From Trichomonas vaginalis G3 (lineage: Eukaryota > Parabasalia > Trichomonadida > Trichomonadidae), in assembly GCF_026262505.1 (NCBI RefSeq), contig NW_026529259.1:62001-126000 (forward strand): a stretch of 64,000 nucleotides of DNA, given 5' to 3'. Shown piece after piece: positions 1-10,069 of this stretch. A model generated the notes under the pieces. It worked only from the letters and a program-made list of their open reading frames with translations, made no database searches and was not told the DNA's origin. The first letter of the stretch is position 1; the number at the start of each line of letters is the position of its first letter. A program made the translations under genes and the position numbers.

Positions 1-227
1 AATTATTTGAAGAATTGACAACATGTAAATTGAATAAAATGTTTAAAGTTGATGGATTCAAAATTTCAAAAATAAAAGGAGTGGTTAGTTTGAAATCTAT
101 TCCTCAATCAAGAATCACCTCATTAATGAAAATAGATGATTTAACAAAAAGAATAGAAATTATTGAAGAGCGAATAAATCAAATTATTGATTTCATAAAT
201 CATGACTCGTTGAGCCCGGGTCCTTAA
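1..227 (+). CDS. Maverick small terminal protein (122-residue family), partial at window edge
   Basis: C-terminal part of the same small protein that is complete at 1273-1641 in copy A (shared stretch around TCKLNKMFKVDGFKISKIKG). The rest lies left of the window. It converges with the neighbouring 159-residue gene, and the two frames overlap by four bases at their stops. The C-terminus differs from that of copy A and runs through the GC-rich stretch GAGCCCGGGTCC. Function is not recognised; a charged, helix-rich C-terminus is all that can be seen. Confidence 0.6.
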   Translation, partial: LFEELTTCKLNKMFKVDGFKISKIKGVVSLKSIPQSRITSLMKIDDLTKRIEIIEERINQIIDFINHDSLSPGP

Positions 228-703
228 AGCCCATCACTGAGTTCAAGGTTATATTCATCAAATATTTCATTATTAAATGCAACTTCTGCTAGTTTATTTA
301 TTTTTTCAATACGATCATTTGAAAGTCTATCGTTTAATTTTTTCTGAAGTTTTTCATTTGCTAGTTCTGAAACTTTATTTGGATGATATTTAAACCCGTT
401 AAATTCTTTTTCCTCAGTTTTGATCATTAATTTACAAAGAACTTTTGTGGTTGGAATTCGTTTAAACCATTTATCATTAATATTTGTTATAAATTCAATA
501 TCTGGAATTAATTCCCAAATTTTTGCATTTTCAATTAATTTATTATCAAATGCAAAAGCAATGGGTTTAATATTATGTTTACCTTTATAATATAAACTTT
601 CTACATAATCATCGAAATAAACATCTACTTGTTTAATATTTTCAAGAATTGGTGAAAGAACATCCATTAATTGATTGATGGTTACGAATCTTGATCCACT
701 CAT
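224..703 (-). CDS. Maverick terminal gene, 159-residue protein of unknown function
   Basis: Uninterrupted 159-residue frame reading inward from the terminal repeat of copy C; a near-identical gene lies at 23054-23533 in copy B. The protein starts MSGSRF, has a mixed alpha/beta look in the first 110 residues and a charged helical C-terminus (about 110-150). No motif of the known Polinton protease, integrase, polymerase or capsid genes is visible. Being the first gene inside the terminus, it is probably driven from a promoter in or beside the terminal repeat. Copy A has no counterpart between its left terminal repeat and the 122-residue gene. Confidence 0.7.
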   Translation of the reverse strand: MSGSRFVTINQLMDVLSPILENIKQVDVYFDDYVESLYYKGKHNIKPIAFAFDNKLIENAKIWELIPDIEFITNINDKWFKRIPTTKVLCKLMIKTEEKEFNGFKYHPNKVSELANEKLQKKLNDRLSNDRIEKINKLAEVAFNNEIFDEYNLELSDGL

Positions 704-931
704 TTTCTTACGAATTAAATAAAAAATAAAAAAAATAAATTTAACTTAGTTTTAATTTTACGTAAGAAGTCAATTTTTAAATCTTGATTTATTCAAAAAC
801 GTAAGAATAAAAACTGTAAGAATCTTACATTTTTTACTTCATATGTTAAAAAAATGATACAAAATCGTTCAATATTGTATGAATTCTTACGTTTACAAAA
901 AAAGTCACACAACCCGTCCACATATACTACT

Positions 932-961
932 TTTGTGAAGTGAAATTATCTTTCATCTGAA
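932..961. other. 30-bp host spacer between Mavericks C and A
   Basis: The only host DNA left between the two head-to-head elements. It ends in TCTGAA (956-961), the left target duplication of copy A, matched by 22641-22646. It begins with TTTGTG, the expected right target duplication of copy C. Confidence 0.85.
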
Positions 962-1173
962 AGTAGTATATGTGGAAGGGTTGTGTGACTTTTTTTGTAA
1001 ACGTAAGAATTCATACAATATTGAACGATTTTGTATCATTTTTTTTAACATATGAAGTAAAAAATGTATGATTCTGACGGTTTTGATTCTTACGTTTTTG
1101 AATAAATCAAGATTTAAAAATTTTCAAAATTGTAAGACATTTACACTCAGCCCATACATAACGAAATAAAAGA
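962..1173 (+). repeat. Left terminal inverted repeat of Maverick A
   Basis: About 212 bp, inverted at 22428-22640 with about two differences. It contains the motif CTTACG/CGTAAG several times. The shared block ends in ACGAAATAAAAGA. Confidence 0.93.
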
Positions 1174-1272
1174 AGCTATATATAGATGATGTCAGGTTAT
1201 TCAATAATTAAACATTGTTTAAATCCTGATTGGAATCAATGGAGTCATGAATGAAAAATAAACTTTAAGAAG

Positions 1273-1641
1273 CTAATGATTATTTGAATTTATGAAATCA
1301 ATTATTTGATTCATTCTTTCTTCAATCTCTTCTATTCTTTTTGTTAAATCATCTATTTTCATTAATGAGGTGATTCTTGATTGAGGAATAGATTTCAAAC
1401 TAACCACCCCTTTTATTTTTGAAATTTTGAATCCATCAACTTTAAACATTTTATTCAATTTACATGTTGTCAATTCTTCAAATAATTTTTTATTATTAGC
1501 ATAATAGTCATTAAATTCTTCAACAGATGAAAAAATTTTTATTTCAGTAATTGGTTTAACAACGTTTATTTTTTGTTGAACATTTTCACTTTCATTTATT
1601 TCTTCCTCCTCTGTTTCATTTATTTTTAAAATCGGTTTCAT
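1273..1641 (-). CDS. Maverick small acidic protein, 122 residues, unknown function
   Basis: Uninterrupted 122-residue frame with an acidic N-terminus (about residues 8-20, ETEEEEINE), a central compact part with one Cys (TCKLNKMFKVDGFK, about 58-71) and a charged C-terminal helix (about 90-118) suited to a coiled coil. The start is the ATG in the family context TTTATTTAATGATAAATG. Related genes lie at the termini of copies B and C. It lies just inside the left terminal repeat and reads outward towards it. No domain is recognised. Confidence 0.7.
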   Translation of the reverse strand: MKPILKINETEEEEINESENVQQKINVVKPITEIKIFSSVEEFNDYYANNKKLFEELTTCKLNKMFKVDGFKISKIKGVVSLKSIPQSRITSLMKIDDLTKRIEEIEERMNQIIDFINSNNH

Positions 1642-1707
1642 TTATCATTAAATAAAAATTAGAATATAAGTGATGAAATATATTTTTTAATTAATATTAA
1701 ATCAGAA

Positions 1708-1943
1708 ATGCGGCAGGATTCTTTAAAAAATTATGGGATGGAATTAAGAAAGCTGCGGGTTGGGTTTATAAAAAGGTTATTAAACCCGTTGCAAACTTTT
1801 TGGCACCAGTAGCGAAAACGGCAGGAACTATCATAGGTGGAGTATTAGGTACTAAAGCAGGTAATCCGGCGATGGGAGCACAAGCAGGTAACGCAATTGG
1901 TGGAATTGCTGAAGGAATACTTAATAAAATAGGAGGTAGATAG
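1708..1943 (+). pseudogene. Maverick small Gly/Ala-rich amphipathic protein (plus-strand member), remnant
   Basis: Remnant of a gene for a protein of roughly 75-80 residues. It begins with a basic, aromatic amphipathic helix (GFFKKLWDGIKKA type) followed by a Gly/Ala-rich hydrophobic stretch (GGVLGTKAGNPAMGAQAGN). The layout recalls membrane-active or core minor virion proteins such as adenovirus pVI, but this is a resemblance of composition and not a demonstrated homology. It faces a second gene of the same type at 1966-2180. The matching part in copy B is 23975-24210. Confidence 0.55.
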
Positions 1944-1965
1944 TGGAAAAATAAATATATTATTT

Positions 1966-2180
1966 TTATCTTAGTATCGGTTGAAGTCTTTGATAAACTT
2001 TTTCTCCTTTATTTAATATTTCTCTTATTGGGGCAGCTTTTGGTGTTATTGATTCAGCAACGTCACTAATTGCTTCTTTATTCTTAAATATCCAATTTGC
2101 TCCTTCTTCATTGTTTCCCAAACTTTATGCGCTCCTCTTTTTACTTTATCCCACAGTTTCTTAAATATACCTGCAGCCAT
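1966..2180 (-). pseudogene. Maverick small amphipathic protein (minus-strand member), remnant
   Basis: Second member of the pair, on the opposite strand and converging with the first. It shares the N-terminal pattern MAAG-F-KKLWDKVK followed by an aromatic/basic helix (HKVWETM) and a less Gly-rich tail. It ends only about 22 bases from the end of its partner. The shared start suggests an old inverted duplication that later diverged. A minor capsid or membrane-active role is inferred from composition only. The copy B part is 24234-24450. Confidence 0.5.
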
Positions 2181-2249
2181 AGTTGATTATTTCATTAAAA
2201 TTAAAAATTCATTTTCATCTTTTAATTTTGATTTTTTATTTAATAATAA

Positions 2250-3886
2250 ATGACGACTAACTATTTGGTGCCAAACACTAAACCGATTAATGGAAATGTG
2301 TTTCATTCATTCGAAAAGATAAATGAAATATTCGCAAAGAATGACGGTAGAAGATATTATAGAGAACTTGAAAGTTCATGCTATGACTCTGATGCTCCAT
2401 ATTTTGATGATAAACAAACTCATTTAAGAATTACAAATCCGGCTCATGATGTGAACCAATTAGGTGACACATATATTAAACGCAAAGTTAAAGCAACTCT
2501 AGTTTCAAATAAAGCTTTCACATGTGATGCCGCTTTTAAATGCATGCGTTTATTCGTTGGTTACAAATCATCAAATCAAAGCTTTAAACAATTAGAAGTA
2601 GAAACCGAAAGAGGTGATGCCGGTTATCTTCAGATGGATTGCGCCCGTGAATCTTTCGCATTTGCAACATATAAACCAAAATCAGAAAGGAAAGTTAAAA
2701 AGTTTGTTCATTCGTTATATAATAATGTTCAAAAATATGATAACTCAGTATGTGGTAAATATATTGACCCTTCAGAAGTTTTCAAGAAGCAAATGAAGAA
2801 GTTGATATCACTTTTGATATGATTATTCCGGTAAATGATTTGTTAGCATTTCAGGCGTTCGATGATTATCCTAAATCATTTGGTGATATCATTCTTAAAT
2901 ATTATGTTTTCAGGGATACTTTAGTATTTTGTCAGGTTGACCCGTTAAGAGTTGCTGATTTACAAAATTACGTTTATGAAAAGATAACTGATGAAAATTA
3001 TGAAAAGATTATGAATCATGTTTATAAATATGATCGCAAATTCCAACAAATCGGACTTCCTGCCAAATTAATTACAAGCTTAGCCGCTACATCTGCTGAC
3101 GCAACAGTTGATGACGTTATTATTTCATGCACAAAGATGGAAGTTTTAGAGGATAAATGCATTACACCAGGATACGGTTTAATTGAAGAATCAGTTAAAG
3201 CAATACCACGTTTATTCAGTAAGGAAGATCCATTCATGATTCCAGCTCAACATATTGACGTTCGTTCACTAAATGGAGGTTGCATCACTCCTGAAGGTAT
3301 CAGCTCAGATTTCTCATACGCTCTTCATAATGTTACAGATGTTGTGTTAACATTTCCGAAGAATGCAATGCAAAGAACAGTTTTAGAAAATCCAATGCTT
3401 CGAGGTCTTCAGGTCACTATAGATTCCAGAAACTTCCCCGATCAAGCGATGACCACAGTGGGTGACATATTCTTTACACGTATGCTTCAAGCTTCTGATT
3501 TAGATGGAGTGAATGAATGCACAGAAGAATACGAGGACTCATTAACTAGACCACTGAATGATGATAATGGCACCATTAGCTAGAACATGGAAAGACCAAA
3601 CTTCATTCTTATGCACTATTCCAGTTCAACGTGATGGAGCGGGTATATTCTTTGATGGATTAGAAACTTTCAACTCACAAGTTACAGTACAAGTGAAAGC
3701 TTATCCAATCATTCAGGGTGAAAATGACACTTACTGTTCAAAGTGACAAATCCTCCTCAGGTTTGGTTTACTAGGACTACGTATTGGACATGGACACCGG
3801 ACGAAGGTTTGAAATATCATCCAACAGGTACACCACCACAGTATAGAAGTTCATATGATGAAATATTGATGAATAGAAATGTTTAA
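2250..3886 (+). pseudogene. Maverick probable major capsid protein gene, broken
   Basis: The largest gene of the structural block, about 545 codons long overall, directly upstream of the packaging ATPase, as is usual for major capsid genes in Polintons and related viruses. The fragments are rich in beta-prone stretches and aromatic residues, as expected for a double jelly-roll protein, but I cannot show the fold by eye. The start lies in TTTATTTAATAATAAATG, the element start context. The part is broken in this copy and also in copy B (24515-26148). The capsid assignment rests on size, position and composition. Confidence 0.6.
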
Positions 3887-3910
3887 AATTATAAATTTAT
3901 TTTTGATTAA

Positions 3911-4721
3911 ATGGATTTAAATTCTGAAGAATTACAGAGTATATAATACATACGTAGATGATATGATTAATGAAGCATTGAGTGATAATAGAAATGCTCT
4001 ATCTAAGGAAAAATTAATGAAAATTCCATATTCTGAATGTTACTTAAATTCAATCACTGCAGCAATTGGTAAACAAAATAAAGGTAAAACATTAACGATA
4101 TTAAAACAAATTATCATTATTGCTAACACTTCCCCCATTCACATGTGTTAATTTATATCAACCGTTCAGGTTCACCTTCAGATGATACATTTGAATCTTT
4201 AAAGCATTTAATCAAAATTCCAATTATTTATTTATCACAAGAAGAAGCAGAAGATTATTTAAAAAACTTTTTAATGTATAAAGAATTATATAATACAATC
4301 AAGAAGCAAGGATTAGAGGATAAAATTATTGATAAACAACGGGATGAATTATTTGAAACACTTTCTATTTCAAATTTTGATAGAGAATTTTTGCATTCAC
4401 TAATTTTTCTAGATGATGCCGTGAAATCAAAACTAATAACTAATGAGAAATCATATTTTAATCAGTTATTAACTCAATGTCGACACATTCAGTGTTCATT
4501 CTTTATGGCTGTTCAATATTTCAAAGCATTAAGCACAAACATTAAATCAAATCTATCACCCTTTTCATTTTCAGTGGTTTAGTCGTCAACAGTTGAACGT
4601 TATGCTTTATCAAGTGAATTTACCAATGAGCATTAATGAACTTTACACACAATATCAGCAATTAGGTGAACATGGAAAAATAATAGTTGATTTAAATAAA
4701 GGAGGTGTTAAATTTGATTAA
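3911..4721 (+). pseudogene. Maverick FtsK/HerA-type genome-packaging ATPase, broken
   Basis: P-loop ATPase of the A32/FtsK-HerA packaging family, which drives DNA into the capsid. Visible motifs are a Walker A of the form GKQNKGKT, a hydrophobic strand ending in acidic residues (LIFLDDA, Walker B) and a following stretch QCRHIQCSFFMAVQ that matches the sensor region of this family. Total length, about 270 residues, is normal for Polinton ATPases. It follows the capsid gene closely. The part is broken in this copy; the copy B equivalent is 26173-26996. Confidence 0.8.
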
Positions 4722-4761
4722 CTTTTTATAATTAATTTTTATTTTTTATTTATAATTAAAC

Positions 4762-5664
4762 ATGACAGAAATAGCAAATCTTCTACAGGTTCCATTAAAA
4801 CAAGGGACAAACAAAAAGGGTGCATATTATAATAGAACTATGAAAGTTCCAGATGGAATGAAAGAATTAGTTCATATTGTTGCTGGTCTTCAAAAAGATG
4901 TTAAACAAATGAGAAACGTTTTAACATTACCAGAAGCTCAAGCATATGCCAAACGTCATGGTCCAAATTGGGAAGCACATGAAGCAGACATTACAGGACC
5001 AAATGGAAAACCTGATGGTATAAATGAAGTTTTCGTTACTGATGGTCAAGGTAATATTAAAGTCATAAATGGGTATAAATTAACTATAACTGATTATCCT
5101 AAACGTAAAGCATATAATGAACGTTATCCTATGCAATTTGATGAAAATGGAAAAGCTGTTAAACAATACATTGGAGAAGGTGAAAATGGTCCAATGTATT
5201 CATACCATCTTATTCCATATTCTTATTTCAATGAAGAATTAAATGCTGTTGAAGAGGGACCGGATGGATTACCACGATATGTTAATCAGTTTGATGGTCA
5301 ATATGCAAATATTAGACCTGAAATTCCAGCTAAGAAATTCTTTAAAGTTGCTTTATTCGATCCAGTGTTCAATGAACAGAAAGAAGCAATGAAAGCAGAA
5401 TTTAAACCAATTCAAGTGGCAAGAATTTCTTCATCTTCACTTTCAGAAGCGTTCAAGGAATTGATAAAGAAACCACTTTATTCTCAACAAGGTTATAACT
5501 TTGATTTAATTAAAGAAAGTGATAGACGTAAATTAGAAAAATCAGATGGTTTTAAGAATGCATGTAATGAAATGATTAAAGATATTGTAAATGATAAAAT
5601 AAGACTGGAAGAAACTCAAAGCAATATCAATAACATAATTGGTGCAGTTACAAAGAAAGTATAA
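4762..5664 (+). CDS. Maverick 300-residue protein, probable virion component
   Basis: Uninterrupted 300-residue frame that starts MTEIANLL in an AT-rich leader (TTTATAATTAAACATG). The N-terminus (about 1-60) is helical, the middle (70-200) carries Gly/Asp-rich turns such as [14 protein letters not shown] and [17 protein letters not shown], and the C-terminus (230-300) is charged and helical. No known domain is recognised. It sits between the packaging ATPase and other structural genes, which suggests a minor capsid or internal virion role; this is inference from position. The copy B equivalent at 27037-27932 is broken. Confidence 0.65.
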   Translation: MTEIANLLQVPLKQGTNKKGAYYNRTMKVPDGMKELVHIVAGLQKDVKQMRNVLTLPEAQAYAKRHGPNWEAHEADITGPNGKPDGINEVFVTDGQGNIKVINGYKLTITDYPKRKAYNERYPMQFDENGKAVKQYIGEGENGPMYSYHLIPYSYFNEELNAVEEGPDGLPRYVNQFDGQYANIRPEIPAKKFFKVALFDPVFNEQKEAMKAEFKPIQVARISSSSLSEAFKELIKKPLYSQQGYNFDLIKESDRRKLEKSDGFKNACNEMIKDIVNDKIRLEETQSNINNIIGAVTKKV

Positions 5665-5748
5665 GCAAACAATGATGAACCTTGGGATATTACCGTAACA
5701 ACTAAATAAAACTTTAAATATATTTTTCTTTTTTTTATTCAATTATAA

Positions 5749-6449
5749 ATGAGAAGACGTTTCACAAGTCAAAAGAACACAAACGCAAAAGCAGAGATTA
5801 CGGTTGGTTATAACGTAAATGATGATAAATCACGAATTATTCAAAATGTTAAAGTTAATGTTAGCTCTGAATTAACAAGGTCAGCAACTCAACCAAATTT
5901 ATTAACTCGTGACTTACCGAAGAATGAGGAGAATGAAGAAAACCATGAGAATGGAGACTCAATCATTTTATCTGAACCCGGTAAAGAACCTGTTGAAATT
6001 CCCACTTATCCAACATACCCCCACCTCTTTCATCAAACATCGAGAACCCAGGAATCTACGATTCCAGTCGCAATGCGCCATATAAAATAGACATTAATTC
6101 TGAATTAATGAAAATTTACCGTGATATAATAATTAATAATTATGATTCAATAATAAATTTAATTGACCAATCTGGTTTAATTATTTTACCTTATGAATCA
6201 TTAATTCACATTATCGCCATTCTTTGTGATGTTCAAGATTCAGACGTTAAGATTCAATTTTTCATAGATGATGAGGTTTCATGCTGCGGAACAGTTGCAA
6301 AAATAAATCCTATAAAGGATATTAGCACAATTAAGATATCAAAGAACGGAACAACAACTGAACTTCATTTAACATATAATGATATTTATAATAAAATAGT
6401 TGATGAATATAAAATATCACTTGAAAAATTCTTTGTTAAGGCTATTTAA
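5749..6449 (+). pseudogene. Maverick unknown structural-block protein (about 230 residues), broken in this copy
   Basis: Homologue of the uninterrupted 227-residue gene at 28016-28699 in copy B. The N-terminus is basic (MRRRFTSQ), followed by a Pro-rich linker (YPTYPPP region) and a compact C-terminal part of about 120 residues with alternating hydrophobics. It starts in CAATTATAAATG, the element start context. Its 3' end abuts the minus-strand gene at 6446. No domain is recognised. A virion role is inferred from its place in the structural block. Confidence 0.55.
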
Positions 6450-6925
6450 TATTCAAGCATTAACATTATCGAATAATAATCCTTTGAATCATAATCAATA
6501 ATAATTGACCTTTCACCAGTTTCTATCGTTTGTTTTATTTCTTTTTGTTCCCCACTATCCGGATCGGTCATTGTAATTGTTTTTGTTATAGTATCAGCTT
6601 TATCTTTAACTTCAATCTTTTTTCCATCGGGATATTTAAACCAAAATTCCAAAAATTCGATATTGTCAATCTGTTCATATTTTAATCTATCAATTACATT
6701 TTTAATACCATCTGAAAATCTTATGAAATGGTCATTATATGGGTTTGATTGAACTAAATTTGAATGAAGTGAAATATAACCCGATGATGAATATGACATT
6801 GACTCATATTTTCTGAAAACACTAAAATTTATAACATGAATGAATTTCTTATTCGTTGAATTTATGAATTCTTGAGGTAATCTTATTCTAGTTTTATTTA
6901 TCACTGGAAAATAACGCTTTACCAT
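6446..6925 (-). CDS. Maverick 159-residue minus-strand protein, unknown
   Basis: Uninterrupted frame. I chose the ATG at 6925 because the codon further upstream is TTG. The protein begins MVKRYFPVINKTRIRLP, is rich in beta-prone and aromatic residues (SYSSSGYISLHSNL) and has an acidic/Thr-rich loop (TITMTDPDSGEQKE) before a final strand. It is the only minus-strand gene inside the plus-strand structural block, converging with the preceding gene and diverging from the next one. The shared intergenic leader is only about 20 bases. A small virion or assembly role is possible but not shown. Confidence 0.6.
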   Translation of the reverse strand: MVKRYFPVINKTRIRLPQEFINSTNKKFIHVINFSVFRKYESMSYSSSGYISLHSNLVQSNPYNDHFIRFSDGIKNVIDRLKYEQIDNIEFLEFWFKYPDGKKIEVKDKADTITKTITMTDPDSGEQKEIKQTIETGERSIIIDYDSKDYYSIMLMLEY

Positions 6926-6944
6926 ATTTTTAATCGTAATAAAA

Positions 6945-7651
6945 ATGTCAATTATCAATATTATTTCGAATAATAGCTGTGAATTAAATTTAACAGTTAG
7001 CGGAATTTATAATGTTACTCTCGTTTCTGTGAGTGGTAAATTTAATCCCATTCTTTTAGACCCTTCAGATTATATATCATTTATTAAAGATGACCATGAA
7101 AAAACGTATGATATGTATATAAATAATGTGATACGAAATGGGATATTAACATGATTTTAAGTTATTTAAATGAATCATTTATCGTATGGTATGAAGAAAA
7201 TTTTAAATCAAAACCTGATAAACTTTTTGAACTTGATGAAATAAATAACCTTATTAAATTCCGCTGAAAATTAAATTTTGTACTCCTCATCTTCGTTCAT
7301 TGTTGGGGATATTAAATTTTGAAAAAGATGTTGGGGATGTTTTGTATTCTGACACTGGTTCCAATTTCATTTTAATCAAATGTGATAAAGTTAATACCCC
7401 AATGAGATTTTCACATCAAACATTAGACCCTAACTCTTACCCATCAATACAAAACATTTTATCCATCAACTTAAACATATTTTCTTTATCATATCCGTTT
7501 CAATTATCCGGGAATTCATTTATTCTTCATTCAAAAGATTTATCAAATATTAAATTTAGAATAACGACCTATTTGATTGTGATTTAGAATTCATGAATGA
7601 AATATTATGGCAATTTCAAATAGAAAAAATAGTGATGAGATAACAGATTAA
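6945..7651 (+). pseudogene. Maverick 236-residue family protein (candidate minor capsid), broken in this copy
   Basis: Counterpart of the uninterrupted gene at 29195-29905. The protein is rich in short hydrophobic strands (LNLTVSGIYNVTLVSVSGKF; SFILHSKDLSNIKFRV) separated by turns, and its length fits a single jelly-roll penton/minor capsid protein. That assignment is inference from size, composition and location; no signature is visible. It lies divergently next to the minus-strand gene at 6446-6925 and directly before the fibre gene. Confidence 0.5.
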
Positions 7652-7675
7652 ATATTTATTTTTAAATCATAATAA

Positions 7676-9458
7676 ATGATTAAACAACAGCAACCACAGC
7701 AACTTAAGGCACAAAGCACCCAGGTCCCTCAGACCATTACATACGCCATATATGCATATAATTCAAAGACGGCAGAACAAACGCAAAGGTTGAAATATGG
7801 AGATTTGGAGATAGTATTGAAAAATGACCATTTCGAATTCGTTTGCAGGGTGGTGCAGTGATATCAAATATAAAAGAAATTTTATTTATGAATTCAAAAA
7901 TTAAAGGTATAACGGATGATATAACATCAATTCCACCAGAAGAACAAAGATATTACGCATTAAATGCATTTCCTAAAGTTTTGAAGATTGGAAGATTTAA
8001 TTTAAATGAGGAATTCATAAAAGGTTTCCTAAATGACATAATGAAGAAAGCAGATAAGGAATATGTGGATAGTGAGTTAAATAAGAAGACAGATAAGGAA
8101 TATGTGGATAGTGAGTTAAATAAGAAGACAGATAAGGAATATGTGGATAGTGAGTTAAATAAGAAGACAGATAAGGAATATGTGGATAGTGAGTTAAATA
8201 AGAAGGCAGATAAGGGATGTGTTGCTGCTGCGTTAAATAAGAAGGCAGATAAGGAATATGTTAACGAAAAAGATAATGAAATTAAAGAAATGGTTGAATG
8301 GTATCATGAATGGACATCAAAGATTTTAAAAACTAAAGCCGATACAGGATGGGTTTCAGGATGTTTAGACCTTAAAGCGGATAAAACATATGTTAACGAT
8401 GAGTTAGAGAAGAAGGTGGATAAGGAATATGTTAACGAAATATACCAAAGTTTGATAGGAACAACGAAAAATATTGAAACTATTGTTGGTGACTTTTCTA
8501 TCTATGAAGAAAACAAATATTTTAGATGGGAGTTTGTACACTCCTTAAAAAATGGTATACGGTATAAACTCATTCCGAAAAATAACAATGAAATGTATGT
8601 AAGTTATAAAAAGAATGATGACACACAAGTTAAAGTTCCATTAGACAACAACTGTTACTTAAACTTATATGGAGACGAACAAAAGAAATATTTAAGAGTT
8701 TATGAAATGGCAGATATGACATTGCCTGACCCAGCTCCAGCACCATATTATTATGACTATGGAGATGATGTCAGAACACCACATGTAGATGAACAAAAGC
8801 TAACATTATATTTAGATTATTATAGATATAAAAGATATAATGCAATAGAAAAACGAGAATAGTATATTATTATACAGATGACAGAAATAAATATTATAGT
8901 CAAGATTTTACCTACCCTGAAAACATAAGATTATATTATAAAAAATATTCTGACACAAACCAGAAGAAACCTGAAATAGTTACACTATATCTTAAGTTCA
9001 AAAGAGACAATCCTATAATATCTCATATGTTTGATTTAATGAACCCAGTGGGTTCTATTTATACATCTATGGATGCAAGAGGTCCTCAAGTAATGTTTGG
9101 TGTTGGTGCATGGGAACAAATAATTGACAGGTTTTTGTATTGTGCAAACTCTTCAAAGGAAACCGGTGGTTCAAAGAAAATTACTGAAGCAAACCTTCCA
9201 CCGCACACTCATACAGGAACTACAAACACATCAGGTAATCATACACATTCATTAAGAGACCATCCATTATACAACTCAGAATATTATGCTGGCAATGACG
9301 TTTTATCTCCAGATTATAACCATTCAGCAAAAAAGACTTTTCGACCAACTGAACCAGGAGGAAATCATTCACATACTTTCACAACAAATCCAACAGGCTT
9401 GGGTAAAGATTATATGCCACCATTTATGACTGTATTCGCATGGTACCGCATTTATTGA
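7676..9458 (+). pseudogene. Maverick fibre gene with phage tail-collar-like tip, broken in this copy
   Basis: Fibre-like gene of about 590 codons. After an N-terminal head domain (about 120 residues) comes a shaft of 13-residue repeats of the type ADKEYVxSELxKK, typical of trimeric coiled coils. A middle domain follows, then a C-terminal tip with the tail-collar signature: GSIYTSM, GVGAWEQIIDRFLYC, GGSKKIT, NLPPHTHTG, GNHTHS and the end YMPPFMTVFAWYRIY. In phage tail fibres (T4 gp10/gp12 type) such tips bind host surfaces. Copy B has the full-length form (29930-31621) with a different tip. The N-terminal part carries an 18-bp GC-rich insert absent in B. Confidence 0.75.
8042..8269 (+). repeat. 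39-bp tandem repeats encoding the fibre shaft
   Basis: About six 39-bp units (13 codons each), four of them almost identical, encoding DKEYVDSELNKKT-type repeats. Copy B has fewer and more diverged units, so shaft length varies by unit-length steps between copies. Confidence 0.9.
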
Positions 9459-9605
9459 ATGTGCTTGAGCCTACTTTGCAGGCTTACCGCGTTCATTGAA
9501 TGAACTAAATATATTTTATGTTTGTAATTAATTAGGTAATGAAGTAATGAATGAACTGCAGAAATAAATGTTTACGTTAATGTTTACAGGTTATTCAATA
9601 ATGAA

Positions 9606-10048
9606 TTATTTTTGAAGAACTGAAGGTGCTACCATGTTACCATGTGCTACCAGGTTAATTAACTTCTTTTAAAAAATGAGACAACATGACATTTAGACAA
9701 CAACACAGGAGGAAGGCAGTTATGACTTATTTTTGAAGAACTGAAGGTGCTACCATGTTACCATGTGCTACCAGGTCATTTAACTTCTTTTAAAAAATGA
9801 GACAACATGACATTTAGACAACAACACAGGAGGAAGGCAGTTATGACTTATTTTTGAAGAACTGAAGGTGCTACCATGTTACCATGTGCTACCAGGTCAT
9901 TTAACTTCTTTTAAAAAATGAGACAACATGACATTTAGACAACAACACAGGAGGAAGGCAGTTATGACTTATTTTTGAAGAACTGAAGGTGCTACCATGT
10001 TACCATGTTGACGACATGACATTATGTCAACAACACAGGAGGAAGGCA
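9606..10048 (+). repeat. 121-bp tandem repeat array (iteron-like), left block of Maverick A
   Basis: Four units starting at about 9606, 9727, 9848 and 9969, nearly identical except that the last is shorter. Each contains the core TGCTACCATGTTACCATGTG with stacked TACC/ACCATG direct repeats, then a GACAACATGACATTTAGACA segment. It sits between the fibre gene and the 3' end of the primase-helicase. The same unit occurs inverted at 12440-12714 and 13557-13800. Stretch 9459-9605 holds no gene. Confidence 0.92.
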
Positions 10049-10069
10049 AAAATAAATTCCAATCATACT

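Larger units (their letters stand above)
1..931 (-). mobile_element. Maverick/Polinton copy C, terminal 0.9 kb only
   Basis: The last 931 bases of a third Maverick of the same family as copies A and B. It shares their terminal sequence (ending ATATACTACT at 931) and carries the same two terminal genes as the left end of copy B, but in mirror image. The element therefore runs leftwards out of the window, head-to-head with copy A. The next six host bases are TTTGTG (932-937), the expected target duplication, whose partner would lie outside the window. Nothing can be said about whether the element as a whole is intact. Confidence 0.9.

Noticed and set aside
7676-9458. Bacterial or phage contamination, because of the tail-collar domain
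   Set aside because: The gene is embedded in a Maverick present twice with the same neighbours, eukaryotic-type flanks and AT-rich codon use.
9606-10048. CRISPR-like array
   Set aside because: Units are directly abutting 121-bp tandem repeats with no unique spacers and no cas genes, in a eukaryotic element.
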